The notes: generated by a model not told the origin, from the sequence alone. A stretch of 64,000 nucleotides of DNA from Streptomyces niveus (GCF_002009175.1 NZ_CP018047.1:7679001-7743000), one strand, 5' to 3'; positions 8,856 through 17,574 are shown, numbered from the stretch's first letter. Translations and numbers: made by a program.

Positions 8856-9296
8856 CTACCGGGTCGGGGTCGGCCGGCCCCCGTCGCTCCGGAGGGCACG
8901 GCTGCGCCCGCGGAACTCCGCCAGTACGTCGTTCCCGCGCATGACCGTGACGTCGTAGATACCGCCCCGCCCGAGCCGGGTCCGCTCCCGCGCGGTCGCG
9001 GTCAGGACGTCGCCCTCGTGGGCCGGACGTACGAAGTCGATGTCGGCGCCCGCCGCGACGGTCACCGGACCGTGGCTGTTGCAGGCGCACGCGAAGGCGC
9101 TGTCGGCGAGGAGGAAGAGATAGCCGCCGTGGACCGTCCCGTGCCCGTTCACCATGTCGGCACGCACGCTCATCCGCAGGGTGGCCCAGCCGGGACCGGT
9201 GCCCATGAGAGCGATGCCGAGGCTCCGCGCGGTCGGGTCGGCGGCGAAGTAGTCCCGACCGTGCCCGCCGCCGGGGGTGTCACCCGCACTGATCAT
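8856..9296 (-). CDS. paaI: PaaI-type hotdog thioesterase
   Basis: Acyl-CoA thioesterase of the hotdog fold, 146 residues. The signature DMVNGHGTVHGGYLFLLADSAFACACNS (residues about 48-75) is the one used by PaaI hydroxyphenylacetyl-CoA thioesterases, which release aromatic CoA esters stalled in phenylacetate catabolism. No other paa gene is in the window, so it may be a stand-alone CoA-salvage enzyme. ATG at 9296. It ends 60 bp from the convergent NAGPA gene. Its upstream region is a short tandem-repeat tract (9307-9393). Confidence 0.88.
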   Translation of the reverse strand: MISAGDTPGGGHGRDYFAADPTARSLGIALMGTGPGWATLRMSVRADMVNGHGTVHGGYLFLLADSAFACACNSHGPVTVAAGADIDFVRPAHEGDVLTATARERTRLGRGGIYDVTVMRGNDVLAEFRGRSRALRSDGGRPTPTR

Positions 9297-9306
9297 GCGG
9301 CCGATC

Positions 9307-9393
9307 CTAATGCTGTGCCGTGTTGTGCTGTGCTGCGCTGTGCCGGGCCCGGCCTGCGATCGAGCGTGATGGGCGATGGGTGATGGGCGATGG
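9307..9393. repeat. Short simple-sequence tracts upstream of paaI-like gene
   Basis: Two degenerate tandem tracts: GTGCT/GTGCC units at about 9311-9341 and GATGGGC/GATGGGT units at about 9368-9392. They fill the space between the thioesterase start and the P450 stop. They are short and could affect local transcription or just be drift. Confidence 0.6.
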
Positions 9394-9416
9394 ACGTCGC
9401 CGAGGACGGCCCCCGG

Positions 9417-10793
9417 TCAGGCACTCCGCAGCGTCGCGCGTACCGGGGCACTCGGCTGGAGCGTGAGGCCCGTCTTCGGTGTGATCTCGTCCGGGCCCAG
9501 GTCGAGACGGAACCGCTGCGCGAGCGTCGCCAGGACCAGAACCGCCTCGACCGTCGCGAAGCGCGCGCCGAGACAAGCCCTGGCGCCGCCACCGAACGGG
9601 AACCATGCGTGGTCGGGCACGGGCCGCGCCTCCTCGTCCCACCGCTCGGGGCGGAACTCGCCGGCCTCGGGGAACCACCGCTCGTCGCGCTGCGCGCTCC
9701 ACTGGCTCGCCCACAGCACCGTCCCCTCCGGAACCGGCCGTCCGCCCAGCGTGGAGCCGTCCTTCGCGATCGCCGTCATCAGCCACACGGGAGGGTAGAG
9801 ACGCAGGGTCTCCTTGATGATCTGCTCGGTCCAGCGAAGTTCCTTGAAGTCGTCGAAGCCCGGTGTACGGCCGCCCAGCACCTCGGCCAGCTCCTCGGCG
9901 AGCCGCTCCCGCGCCTGCGGATTGCGCGAGAGCAGATACCAGGCCCAGGTCAGCGTCGTCCCGGTCGTCTCGTGGCCGCCGATGTAGAGGGTGACGGCCT
10001 CGTCCCGGATCTCCTTGTCGCTCAGCCGGTCGCCCTGCTCGTCGCGGGCGGCGAGCAGCCTGCTGAGGAGGTCGTCGCGGTCCGCGCCGCTGCGGTGCCG
10101 CTCCTCCGTCACCCGGTTCACCTCGCTGTCGATGACCGCGACGGCCTTCTTGAGCCGTTGCCGTCCCGGCGTCGGGATCCACGAGGGGAGGAAGAGCGTG
10201 AGGCCCCGGAACTCGTCCCCGATGGCCTGCTGCGCGATGTCCATGGCCGGGCCGATGGTGTCCTCTCGGCCGGCCGTGTCCGTGCCGAAGAGGGTCCGTA
10301 CGGCGATGCGCTGCGTGAGGGCCAGCATGTCCCGCCGTACGTCGATGTGCTGACCCGGCTGCCAGGTGTCGGCCAGCGCCGACGCGCAGTCGGTCATGGT
10401 GACCGCGTAACTGCGGACCTGGCGGGGGCGGACCACCGGCTGCACCAGCGCGCGCTTGCGTCGCCACGCGGCGCCCTCCGAGGTCACGACGCCGTCGCCG
10501 AGCACCAGCTTGAAGGCCCAGCCGAGTTCGGGGTGGCGGTAGTCGGTCTCGACCTTCTTGAGCAGTTCCCCGATGTGCTCCGGCTGGGACAGGAACAGCG
10601 CCCGCTGCGGGCCGAGCCGCCAGGAGACGACGTCGCCGTGACCGCGCAGCCGGGCGAAGAAACCGAGCGGGTCACGGGAGAAGGCCGGGAGGTTGCCGAT
10701 CAGCGGCAGTTGGCGGGGGCCGGGCACCGGCGTGGCGGAGAGGTCCGGTCCGGGCGTGTCATGGCCGGTGGGGGAGGACGTACCCGTGGTCAT
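9417..10793 (-). CDS. Cytochrome P450
   Basis: Haem monooxygenase, 458 residues. It shows the membrane-free bacterial N-terminus with PGPRQLPLIGNLPAF, the I-helix oxygen-activation motif GGHETTGT (about 270), the ExxR motif KETLRLYP (about 327), the PERW motif and the haem-thiolate loop FPFGGGARACLG with Cys near 406. The proline-rich start and the PERW/FPFGGG loop make it closer to CYP102/eukaryote-like class bacterial P450s than to CYP105. Start at 10793 is chosen because AGGACTTC lies just upstream; the frame runs on to 10847 without a ribosome site. No ferredoxin or terpene synthase neighbours it. Substrate unknown. Confidence 0.93.
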   Translation of the reverse strand: MTTGTSSPTGHDTPGPDLSATPVPGPRQLPLIGNLPAFSRDPLGFFARLRGHGDVVSWRLGPQRALFLSQPEHIGELLKKVETDYRHPELGWAFKLVLGDGVVTSEGAAWRRKRALVQPVVRPRQVRSYAVTMTDCASALADTWQPGQHIDVRRDMLALTQRIAVRTLFGTDTAGREDTIGPAMDIAQQAIGDEFRGLTLFLPSWIPTPGRQRLKKAVAVIDSEVNRVTEERHRSGADRDDLLSRLLAARDEQGDRLSDKEIRDEAVTLYIGGHETTGTTLTWAWYLLSRNPQARERLAEELAEVLGGRTPGFDDFKELRWTEQIIKETLRLYPPVWLMTAIAKDGSTLGGRPVPEGTVLWASQWSAQRDERWFPEAGEFRPERWDEEARPVPDHAWFPFGGGARACLGARFATVEAVLVLATLAQRFRLDLGPDEITPKTGLTLQPSAPVRATLRSA

Positions 10794-10952
10794 CTGAAGT
10801 CCTAGGCGCTGGAGGCGGCGTACCGATGTTCCGTACGGCATCAGCAAAGCCGCAGCGCGCGCCGCGCGCCAGACGACATTCGGCCCGTGATCGCACGGCC
10901 GTGGTCCGAATCCGGCGGGCGTCGGCCCCGGCGGGAGGGCGCGATACGGAAG

Positions 10953-10984
10953 TTCCCCCCACCGCCGAACGGCGGTGAGGGGAA
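10953..10984 (-). terminator. Terminator of the TetR-MFS operon
   Basis: A hairpin with stem ACCGCCG/CGGCGGT and outer TTCCCC/GGGGAA arms, one internal mismatch pair, 41 bp past the MFS stop. Confidence 0.65.
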
Positions 10985-11024
10985 CGGGACTTCGGCTCCG
11001 GGCCGGATGGGCTCCGGCGCCGGC

Positions 11025-12629
11025 TCAGCCCACCGGCGTCGGCGAGGACGGCTTGTCGCCGTCCGCCACCGCCTGCTTGGCCTCCTCGGCGAGGCGTTCC
11101 ATGCCGCTGGTCGTCTTCAGCGGCTTCTCCTTGATGAACACCACGGCCACCAGCGCGAGCGCGGCGAACGGGGCGGCCACCAGGAACAGGTCCGCGGTCG
11201 CCAGACCGTACGCGTTCTCCACGATCTCCCGCATCGGCGCGGGGAGTTTCGTCATGTCCGGGACGGCGTCGCCCGATCCGCCGGCCGCCGCTCCGTCGCC
11301 CGTTCCCAGGCTCTTGGCCATCTCCGAGGCCACCCGGTTGGCGAGGATCGCGCCGAGGACGCTGGTGCCGATCGTGCCGCCCATGCTGCGGAAGAACGAC
11401 AGCACGGAGGTGGCGGCGCCCAACTCGGAGGCGGGGACGTCGTTCTGGGCCGCGAGGACCAGGTTCTGCATCAGCAGACCGACGCCGACACCGAGAACGG
11501 CCATGTAGAGACTGAGCAGCCCGAAGCCGGTGTCGGCGTCGATGGTCGACAGCATGGCCAGACCGGCGGTCATGATGATGCCGCCCGCGATCAGATAGAT
11601 CTTCCACTTGCCGGTGGCGCTGATGATCTGGCCCGCGACGGTGGACGAGACGAGCAGACCGAAGATCATCGGCAGACCCATCAGCCCCGCCACGGTCGGG
11701 GACTTGCCGAGCGCGATCTGGAAGTACTGCGAGAGGAAGACCGTGCCGCCGAACATCGCGACACCGACGAGCAGGCTCGCGATGGTGGTGAGCGTGACGG
11801 TGCGGTTGCGGAAGATGGTGAGCGGGATGACGGGTTCCGGCACCCGCGCCTCTACATAGACCGCGGCGACGAGCAGCAGCACACCGCCGCCGGTCAGCGC
11901 GGCGCTCTGCCAGGACGCCCAGTCGAACTGGTTGCCCGCCAGGGAGGTCCAGATGAGGATCGCGGAGACACCGGCGACGATCAGGAACGCGCCCAGGTAG
12001 TCGATCTTCACGTCCCTGCGGACGGTGGGCAGATGCAGCGTGCGCTGGAGCAGCGCGATCGCGATCAGTGCGAACGGCACACCGATGAAGAAGCACCAGC
12101 GCCAGCCCAGCCACGAGGTGTCGACCATGACGCCACCGACGAGCGGTCCCGCGACGGTGCCGACGGCGAACACCGCGCCGAACATGCCCGCGTACTTGCC
12201 CAGCCTGCGCGGCGGGATCACGGCCGCCATCACGACCTGCGCGAGCGCGGTCAGACCACCGGCGCCGATGCCCTGCATCACACGGCTGAAGATGAGCAGT
12301 TCGACGCCCTGCGAGAACCCGGCCAGCAGGGAGCCGACGACGAACATGCCGAGCGAGAGCTGGAGCAGCAGCTTCTTGTTGTAGAGGTCGGAGAGCTTGC
12401 CCCACAGGGGCACCGTCGCGGTCATCGCGAGCAGTTCGGACGTGACGACCCAGGTGTACGCGGACTGGCTGGCGCCCAGGTCGGCGATGATGCGCGGCAG
12501 CGCGTTCGCCACCACGGTCCCCGCCAGGATGGCGACGAACATGCCGGCCATGAGCCCGGACATGGCCTGGAGTATCTGCCGGTTGGTCATGGAGGTGGGC
12601 GCCTGGTCGGGCGCCTCGATTGCGGTCAA
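11025..12629 (-). CDS. MFS drug exporter, DHA2 (EmrB/QacA) family
   Basis: Predicted proton-coupled multidrug exporter with 14 TM segments in 534 residues. Typical motifs: GKLSDLYNKK (motif A), FSRVMQGIGAGGLTALAQVVMA (motif B) and GPLVGGVMVD (motif C, drug:H+ antiporters). A long extracytoplasmic loop before the last TM is Gly/Asp rich, and the C-terminus ends in a cytoplasmic charged tail. The start is a TTG at 12629 with AAGAAGG upstream; an in-frame ATG 13 codons later has no ribosome site. It lies 10 nt after the stop of the tetR gene, so both are one operon with the regulator first. Substrate unknown. Confidence 0.92.
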   Translation of the reverse strand: MTAIEAPDQAPTSMTNRQILQAMSGLMAGMFVAILAGTVVANALPRIIADLGASQSAYTWVVTSELLAMTATVPLWGKLSDLYNKKLLLQLSLGMFVVGSLLAGFSQGVELLIFSRVMQGIGAGGLTALAQVVMAAVIPPRRLGKYAGMFGAVFAVGTVAGPLVGGVMVDTSWLGWRWCFFIGVPFALIAIALLQRTLHLPTVRRDVKIDYLGAFLIVAGVSAILIWTSLAGNQFDWASWQSAALTGGGVLLLVAAVYVEARVPEPVIPLTIFRNRTVTLTTIASLLVGVAMFGGTVFLSQYFQIALGKSPTVAGLMGLPMIFGLLVSSTVAGQIISATGKWKIYLIAGGIIMTAGLAMLSTIDADTGFGLLSLYMAVLGVGVGLLMQNLVLAAQNDVPASELGAATSVLSFFRSMGGTIGTSVLGAILANRVASEMAKSLGTGDGAAAGGSGDAVPDMTKLPAPMREIVENAYGLATADLFLVAAPFAALALVAVVFIKEKPLKTTSGMERLAEEAKQAVADGDKPSSPTPVG

Positions 12630-12639
12630 GGTGGCCTTC

Positions 12640-13371
12640 TTATGATTCCGTGGAACGACGGTCGGACGGACCGTCGTCGGTCTGTGCGGGCGGTTGACTC
12701 AGCCCGGCGGAGAGATGCGTGAAGACGTCCCGGAAGATGTCGGGGAACGCGACCGGCGGTGACTGCGCGTACCAGTGCTCGACGGAGACCCGTACGGCCG
12801 TGCCGGCGACGGCGGCGAGCAGCCGCGGATAGAGCCCGATGCCGGCGTCGCCGCAAGCGTCGCTGGCGGAGGTCCCCTTGTCGCTCTGGGCGGCGGCATC
12901 GCTCCCCGGACCGACGGCGTCGAGCCGGTGCGCGATGGTCCGCGCCAGGTCGAGTTCCTCGGCCATGTGCAGGCCGAGACCGCGAGCCAGCAGATGCGGG
13001 GACTTCTGGAGGACCTTGGCGCGCAGGCTCCACACCTCGTGTCGCTGCTCGACATCGGCCAGTTCGGCGGCCATGGCCTCGCGTACCGCGTCGAGGGGGG
13101 ACAGCTCGGCGGGGGCGTTCCGTACGGCGCGCCGGATCCGCTCCCCGATCTGGGTGTCCATCATGACGAACGCGTCGTCGTGGCTGTCGAAGTAGTTGAA
13201 GAACGTCCGCGGCGAGACACCGGCGGCGTTGCTGATGGCCTCGACGGTGACGTTCTCCGCGCCGTGCTCGGCGGCGAGCCGTACGGCCGCCTCGCTCAGC
13301 GCCGCGCGCGTGGCCTGTTTCTTGCGCTCCCGGAGACCCGCTCCGGCACCCTTGGTCGTCACACTTTGCAT
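12640..13371 (-). CDS. TetR-family repressor of the adjacent exporter
   Basis: DNA-binding repressor, 243 residues. N-terminal HTH (about 13-60): RERKKQATRAALSEAAVRLA, then AISNAAGVSPRTFFNYFDSH, a pattern typical of regulators paired with EmrB-type pumps. The C-terminal ligand domain is about 90-230. Start uncertain: ATG at 13371 falls inside a palindrome and lacks a ribosome site; GTG at 13362 is an alternative, and the frame runs back to 13437. The gene precedes the MFS exporter in one operon. The two palindromes over its start region make autoregulation very likely. Confidence 0.88.
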   Translation of the reverse strand: MQSVTTKGAGAGLRERKKQATRAALSEAAVRLAAEHGAENVTVEAISNAAGVSPRTFFNYFDSHDDAFVMMDTQIGERIRRAVRNAPAELSPLDAVREAMAAELADVEQRHEVWSLRAKVLQKSPHLLARGLGLHMAEELDLARTIAHRLDAVGPGSDAAAQSDKGTSASDACGDAGIGLYPRLLAAVAGTAVRVSVEHWYAQSPPVAFPDIFRDVFTHLSAGLSQPPAQTDDGPSDRRSTES

Positions 13372-13398
13372 GGTATGCAAATGTGCAGTCTCTGCAAA
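13365..13398. promoter_or_regulatory. Two tandem palindromic operators for the TetR protein
   Basis: Site 1 TTTGCA-N5-TGCAAA (13365-13381, perfect) and site 2 TGTGCA-N5-TGCAAA (13382-13398, one mismatch). The two 17-bp sites abut head to tail, centres 17 bp apart, and overlap the presumed start codon of the repressor gene. An AT-rich stretch (13397-13406) just upstream is a likely promoter element. Confidence 0.75.
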
Positions 13399-13811
13399 AT
13401 TAATAACTGGCGCGGTTGTGGCGAAGGGCTCGCGCAATGGTATTCGCGCTGTTCAGAAACCGTTTGCGGCTCATTGTCCGTGCGGTGTAAGAATCACAAT
13501 TCGCGCGCAGGCTACACTGAGAGATCAGGAGGCCCCAGTCCCTGACTTCCCGCTGCCCCATGAGTGTGGGCAGCGGCACTGGTCCTCGGTGAGGATGTCA
13601 GCGGCATTCGCAGCGGCCATACCCAGTTGTCGCGTCGCCGGAGTGGTCCACGTCCAACCGCACGCAGTGAACGAGCTGTGTGATGCAGTCGCCCACCCGT
13701 CCACGACCGGCAGCGCCGTCCCCCCTGGCTTGTGTCCCCACCTGCCAACCTGCCTGCCGCGCCGTCATACACCGGCACACGGTCGTGACCCATTTCGAAA
13801 GGCGTGGCCGT
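13399..13811. other. 413-bp intergenic region with a hairpin and no convincing gene
   Basis: Region between the divergent tetR and desaturase genes. Seen in it: CCGCTGCCC/GGGCAGCGG hairpin (13550-13576), flanked by a weaker outer pairing of CCAGT with ACTGG; a GCTACACT block (about 13511-13518) resembling a -10 element shortly before it. An open frame through the region lacks Streptomyces-like codon bias. A short non-coding transcript is possible but unproven. Confidence 0.4.
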
Positions 13812-14963
13812 ATGTCAGTCAACACCGCCGGTACCGTGGAGGATTCCGCGGTACTGGAACCAGGTGCCGATCTCGCGGGTGAGGCCGCGGAACAGGCGTG
13901 CAAGGAGACGGGCAGCGATTTCGCGCGACTCTCCAAGAAGATCGTCGCCGCCGGTCTGATGCGGCGCCGGCCCTGGTACTACACCTTGCGGATCGGCGTC
14001 ATCACCGGCCTCTTCGCCGCCGGTTGGGTCGCCTTCGCGCTCGTCGGCGACAGCTGGTGGACGCTCGTCGTCGCCGTATTCCTCGCCGTGGTGTTCGGCC
14101 AAGTCGCGCTCGTCGCACACGATGTGGGCCACCGTCAGGTGTTCCGGCTGCGCAAGGCCAGTGTGCGCGCCGGAAAGATCGCCGGAAACCTCGCTATCGG
14201 CATGGGTTACGGATGGTGGCAGGACAAGCACTCCAGGCACCACGCCAACCCGAACCACGAGGAGTTGGACCCGGACGTCATTCCCGACATCCTCGTCTGG
14301 ACCCAGGGGCAGGCCAGGGCCGCCAAGGGGCTTCCCCGTTTCATCGGCCGCTCGCAGGCATTCCTGTTCTTCCCCCTGCTCACGCTGGAGGGCTTCAACC
14401 TGCATGTCGCCGGTGTGCGCGCGCTGGCCAACCGCTCGCTGAAGCAGCGGACTTCGGAGGGCATCCTGCTCTTCACGCACTTCGCCCTCTATCTCGGCGC
14501 GCTGTTCGTGGTGCTGCCGCCCGGCAAGGCCATCGCCTTCCTCGCCGTCCACCAGTGCCTGTTCGGTCTCTACCTGGGCTCGATCTTCGCGCCCAACCAC
14601 AAGGGAATGCCCACCCTGTCCGGCAACGACCGGCCGGACTTCCTGCGGCGTCAGGTGCTCACCTCCCGCAATGTGCGCGGCGGCTGGTTCACCGACATCG
14701 CGCTCGGCGGGCTCAACTACCAGATCGAGCACCACCTCTTCCCGAACATGCCGTCGCCGCAGCTGCGCGAGGCGCAGCCGATCGTCCGGCAGCACTGCGA
14801 GGAGCTGGGCATCAGCTATCTGGAGACCAGCCTGATCACCTCGTACAGCCAGGCCCTGCGGAGCCTGCACGACGCGGGCGCCCCGATCAGGGAGTCGGCT
14901 GCCACCAAGGCGGACGTCGAGACCGAGACCGAGACCAAGGCGGACGTCAAGGTCGACGCCTAG
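13812..14963 (+). CDS. Membrane fatty acid desaturase (acyl-lipid type)
   Basis: Di-iron integral-membrane desaturase that introduces a double bond into fatty acyl chains. The 383-residue protein has the three histidine clusters: HDVGHR (about 102), KHSRHHANPNH (about 138) and NYQIEHHLFP (about 303); the Q in QIEHH is the variant third box found in front-end and DesA3-like enzymes. Several TM segments lie between. Start at 13812 (ATG, AAAGG upstream) is preferred over a longer in-frame ATG at 13680, whose extra 44 residues look non-coding. The C-terminus ends in a short Glu/Thr/Lys repeat. The last 17 bp overlap the convergent lipoprotein gene. No electron-donor gene is adjacent. Confidence 0.92.
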   Translation: MSVNTAGTVEDSAVLEPGADLAGEAAEQACKETGSDFARLSKKIVAAGLMRRRPWYYTLRIGVITGLFAAGWVAFALVGDSWWTLVVAVFLAVVFGQVALVAHDVGHRQVFRLRKASVRAGKIAGNLAIGMGYGWWQDKHSRHHANPNHEELDPDVIPDILVWTQGQARAAKGLPRFIGRSQAFLFFPLLTLEGFNLHVAGVRALANRSLKQRTSEGILLFTHFALYLGALFVVLPPGKAIAFLAVHQCLFGLYLGSIFAPNHKGMPTLSGNDRPDFLRRQVLTSRNVRGGWFTDIALGGLNYQIEHHLFPNMPSPQLREAQPIVRQHCEELGISYLETSLITSYSQALRSLHDAGAPIRESAATKADVETETETKADVKVDA

Positions 14964-15720
14964 GTCCGGGATCCGGACCTGTCGTGAGATGAACGACGTT
15001 GGACTGCTCGCCGTAGACGAAGGCGCGTACGCGGTACGACGCCCGCTTCTCCTCGGGCAGGGTGATCAGTCCGAACGAGTTGATGTCCGCATCCAGTAGT
15101 GCCACAGGCCGGTAGCCCTCGCTGCCGGCCTGTCGTACTTCCAGCAGGTAACCGTCCTCGTCGGCGGCGCGGTCCGTCCAGGTGAAGTGGATACCCGTCG
15201 CGTGCTTGACGGTCGGTTCGAAGTCCGTGGGGGCGGCTGCCGCGTTCACGTCGGCGCCGCCCGCGCCCCGTGCCGTCAGCGGCGCTGTCCGCACCTTGGG
15301 ACTTTTGACCGTGCGAGGAGTCATCCACTCCTGGTTGTCGGTCAGTTCCTTCTCCGAGGGCTCACCCGCCGGCAGGGACACCTCGACCGCCGAGGACGCC
15401 GGGCCGAAGTAGGGGCGAAGCCGGTAGTAGAAGGGCGTCTCGGGCATCAGATCCGGATGCCGGTACGTCGTACGGCCCGGCGGCATGAACTCCAGCACCG
15501 TGTACGGGCCCGCCTTCTCCGTCGCGAACTCCACCGTCCGCCCCGCCACCCCGGGCTCGTCGTCCTTCCAGCGCAGTGTGATGTCGATGGGGGAGTCGAG
15601 CGTCGCCGCGAGCCGCGCCGAGGTCTCCGGCTCCCTCCGCTCCTCCGGCGACGGGGAACAGCCCGCCAGCGTCAGGACGGTGAGGGCGGCGGCGACGGTG
15701 GCGCGGAGTCGAAGAGGCAC
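14947..15720 (-). CDS. Lipoprotein with fibronectin type III-like regions
   Basis: Predicted surface lipoprotein, 257 residues. The signal peptide ends in the lipobox LTLAGC (Cys about 19). The rest is all-beta: a region with ITLRWKDDEPGVAGRTVEFAT and YYRLRPYFG (about 45-110) and a second with IHFTWTDRAADEDGYLLEVR and YRVRAFVYGEQSNVV (about 170-245), both patterned like Fn3 domains (W in strand B, YRVRA in strand F). GTG at 15720 has AAGGAC upstream; the frame extends further without one. Function unknown; Fn3 domains often bind polysaccharide or protein. Its 3' end overlaps the desaturase by 17 bp in convergent orientation. Confidence 0.8.
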   Translation of the reverse strand: MPLRLRATVAAALTVLTLAGCSPSPEERREPETSARLAATLDSPIDITLRWKDDEPGVAGRTVEFATEKAGPYTVLEFMPPGRTTYRHPDLMPETPFYYRLRPYFGPASSAVEVSLPAGEPSEKELTDNQEWMTPRTVKSPKVRTAPLTARGAGGADVNAAAAPTDFEPTVKHATGIHFTWTDRAADEDGYLLEVRQAGSEGYRPVALLDADINSFGLITLPEEKRASYRVRAFVYGEQSNVVHLTTGPDPGPRRRP

Positions 15721-15758
15721 GTGTGCGTCCTTCCGGGCTGGGGCGCGTGGGGGAGTGC

Positions 15759-15807
15759 CCGGTGACCGCGCGGGGCACGCGCCCGCGGGGCGTCGCGCGG
15801 TCACCGG
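15759..15807 (-). terminator. Terminator of the lectin-like gene
   Basis: Perfect 14-bp inverted repeat (15759-15772 with 15794-15807) just beyond the stop at 15830, between two minus-strand genes. Confidence 0.75.
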
Positions 15808-15829
15808 ACCGGGGGGTGCCTCGACCGCC

Positions 15830-16429
15830 TTACTTGCGCCAGAACTTGACGCCGCTCCACACCACGGTGGCCGGCCCGCTGCCGCTGTTCGTGCGGTAGG
15901 CGCCGAACTTGTCGTAGAAGCTGCCGCCGGGACTCGCGTAACTGTGCTTCAGCGAGCCGTTGATGTACGTGCGGTGCTCGCTGCCGACCTGGTGGACGGT
16001 GTTCACCCGCACGGTGGCGCCGACCGTGCCCGCGTTGGACAGCGTGGCGCCGCCGTGGACCGCGTACAGGCGTCCGCCGCGCTCACCGGCCAGCATGAAG
16101 AACGGCCCGGCGGCCGACTCGTTGAACGTCTGCTTGAGGCTGATACGGGTGCCGCCCATGCTCGCGATCCGGAAGTAGCCCTCGAACTGCCGGGTCCCTC
16201 CGGTGTAGGTGGCGTACCGACGCTCGGCGCGCTGGTCGCCGCTCGCGGTTGAACAGGTGAGCGTGAAGGTCAGGTTGTCGACCTGGCCGCAGCCCCTCTC
16301 CTGGACGGTGAAGGAGGGTGATGTCGAGGTCCACCCTCCGGGTTCGACTTCCGCGTACGCGTTCGGCGCCGTCAGCAGCATCGCTGTGGCGGCCGAGAGA
16401 ACAGTGACGGTGCGCTTGACTCTGGGCAC
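15830..16429 (-). CDS. Secreted jelly-roll (lectin/PL7-like) protein
   Basis: Small exported beta-sandwich protein, 199 residues. The signal peptide is about 27 residues (VPRVKRTVTVLSAATAMLLT, cleavage after AYA). The mature part resembles the concanavalin A-like/alginate-lyase-2 fold: RQFEGYFRI, ISLKQTFNES, FFMLAGERGG, and a closing FYDKFGAYRTNSGSG with VVWSGVKFWRK, similar to the KxGxY strand of PL7 enzymes. The usual PL7 catalytic QIH/YFKAG set is not obvious, so it may bind rather than cleave. GTG at 16429 follows GGAGAAACGAGAC, so the longer frame to 16870 is rejected. It probably acts on environmental polysaccharide. Confidence 0.75.
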   Translation of the reverse strand: MPRVKRTVTVLSAATAMLLTAPNAYAEVEPGGWTSTSPSFTVQERGCGQVDNLTFTLTCSTASGDQRAERRYATYTGGTRQFEGYFRIASMGGTRISLKQTFNESAAGPFFMLAGERGGRLYAVHGGATLSNAGTVGATVRVNTVHQVGSEHRTYINGSLKHSYASPGGSFYDKFGAYRTNSGSGPATVVWSGVKFWRK

Positions 16430-16576
16430 GTCTCGTTTCTCCGTTTCGGTGGGGGCATCGCGCTGGAGTCGCATCAGAGTAGAAGTGTCCACGTCAAGCA
16501 ACAAGAGATTCAGCGGAACTTCACGAGGTTCATGTCCATGAAAGTGCATCGGTCGCGAAAGGCGTATATAGGCATC

Positions 16577-16606
16577 GCCCCGCCGGTCATATGCGACCGG
16601 CGGGGC
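16577..16606 (-). terminator. Terminator of the histidine phosphatase gene
   Basis: Perfect 12-bp inverted repeat (16577-16588 with 16595-16606) around ATATGC, 38 bp past the stop at 16644. Confidence 0.75.
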
Positions 16607-16643
16607 CATGTACATGAACAAGTGTTCCGGGTGCGACCCGTTG

Positions 16644-17285
16644 TCAGGCGCTGTTCGGCAGGTCCTGGACGGTGCGCAGCAGAGTCTCGGGGAGCGCCAG
16701 ATTCCATGCGGTGATGACCGGGTTGCCGTGTTCCGTGCCGAGCCTGGACACCGTTCCGGTCTCCAGTTGGAACAGCGCGCCCTCGGTCGCGGTGAGCCCC
16801 AGATAGCGAGCGGTGAGCACCCGCAGGAAGTGCGAGTGGGCCACGAGTGCGATGTCCTCGTCGCCCGCACGCTCGGCGGCGGCGCGGACCTCGGTGAGCA
16901 CCCGGTCGGCGCGGTCGCTGACGTCCGACGGACTCTCGCCCGGGTGGTCGCCGGGTCCCGGCGTGGTCCCGTCCGTCCAGAGGTTCCAGTCCGGGTGCGT
17001 GCGGCGGATCTCCTCGGTGGTCACGCCCTCGTAGCCGCCGTAGTTCCATTCGTGCAGATCGGGGTTGATGCGGGTGGACCGCAGCCCGGCGAGTTCGGCG
17101 GTGCGCCGGGCCCGTGCCAGGGGGCTGACCAGGGTCACGCCGATCCGCCGGTCGGCCAGCAGGGGGACCAGGGCGCGCGCCTGGTTCTCACCGTGGGCGG
17201 TCAGTGGCAGATCCGTGTGGCTGGTGTGCTGCCCGGACAGCGACCACTCGGTCTCGCCGTGTCTGATGAGGATCAACTCGCCCAT
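16644..17285 (-). CDS. Histidine phosphatase (phosphoglycerate-mutase-like)
   Basis: Cytosolic phosphatase of branch 1 of the histidine phosphatase superfamily, 213 residues. Catalytic LIRHGETEWSLSGQHT (phospho-His about residue 9), SPLARARRTAE, the acid EWNYGGYEG (Glu about 79) and the second His in LVAHSHFLR (about 149) are all present. This is the SixA/GpmB-like subgroup of acid sugar-phosphate phosphatases, not a true glycolytic mutase; substrate unknown. ATG at 17285 with GGACAGC upstream. Monocistronic, closed by the 16577-16606 hairpin. Confidence 0.9.
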   Translation of the reverse strand: MGELILIRHGETEWSLSGQHTSHTDLPLTAHGENQARALVPLLADRRIGVTLVSPLARARRTAELAGLRSTRINPDLHEWNYGGYEGVTTEEIRRTHPDWNLWTDGTTPGPGDHPGESPSDVSDRADRVLTEVRAAAERAGDEDIALVAHSHFLRVLTARYLGLTATEGALFQLETGTVSRLGTEHGNPVITAWNLALPETLLRTVQDLPNSA

Positions 17286-17530
17286 GGGTGCTGTCCGTTC
17301 GTTCGTGCGGGGGCGTACGGGGCGTACTGAGGTCTACCGGGGACTCCGCTGCGCGGGGCCCGCGTGCGGCGAAGCCCCTCTCCGGCCGGTCCGGCTCCAC
17401 GATCCCATCACGCCGGGCCCCGTGCGCCCGGGGGCGCGCCCGGCGCGGGAGCGCGTGCCCGTGGCGCGACTCACAGGCCCCCCACCAGGCAGAGGGGAAC
17501 ACCGCGTCGTGGTTGAGCGTTCACCTGTAC
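17286..17530. other. Intergenic region without a gene
   Basis: Part of a 391-bp gap between two minus-strand genes. It must hold the promoter of the histidine phosphatase but no clear -35/-10 pair is seen. GC-rich with several short self-complementary stretches; no frame shows coding character. Confidence 0.5.
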
Positions 17531-17567
17531 GTGGTCGCGGAGGGAGACGTGACGGCTCCGCGACCAC
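17531..17567. terminator. Hairpin next to the GntR terminator
   Basis: Perfect 11-bp inverted repeat (17531-17541 with 17557-17567). It directly follows the 17575-17613 stem in the direction of gntR transcription, giving a double hairpin. Confidence 0.55.
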
Positions 17568-17574
17568 CCCGAAC

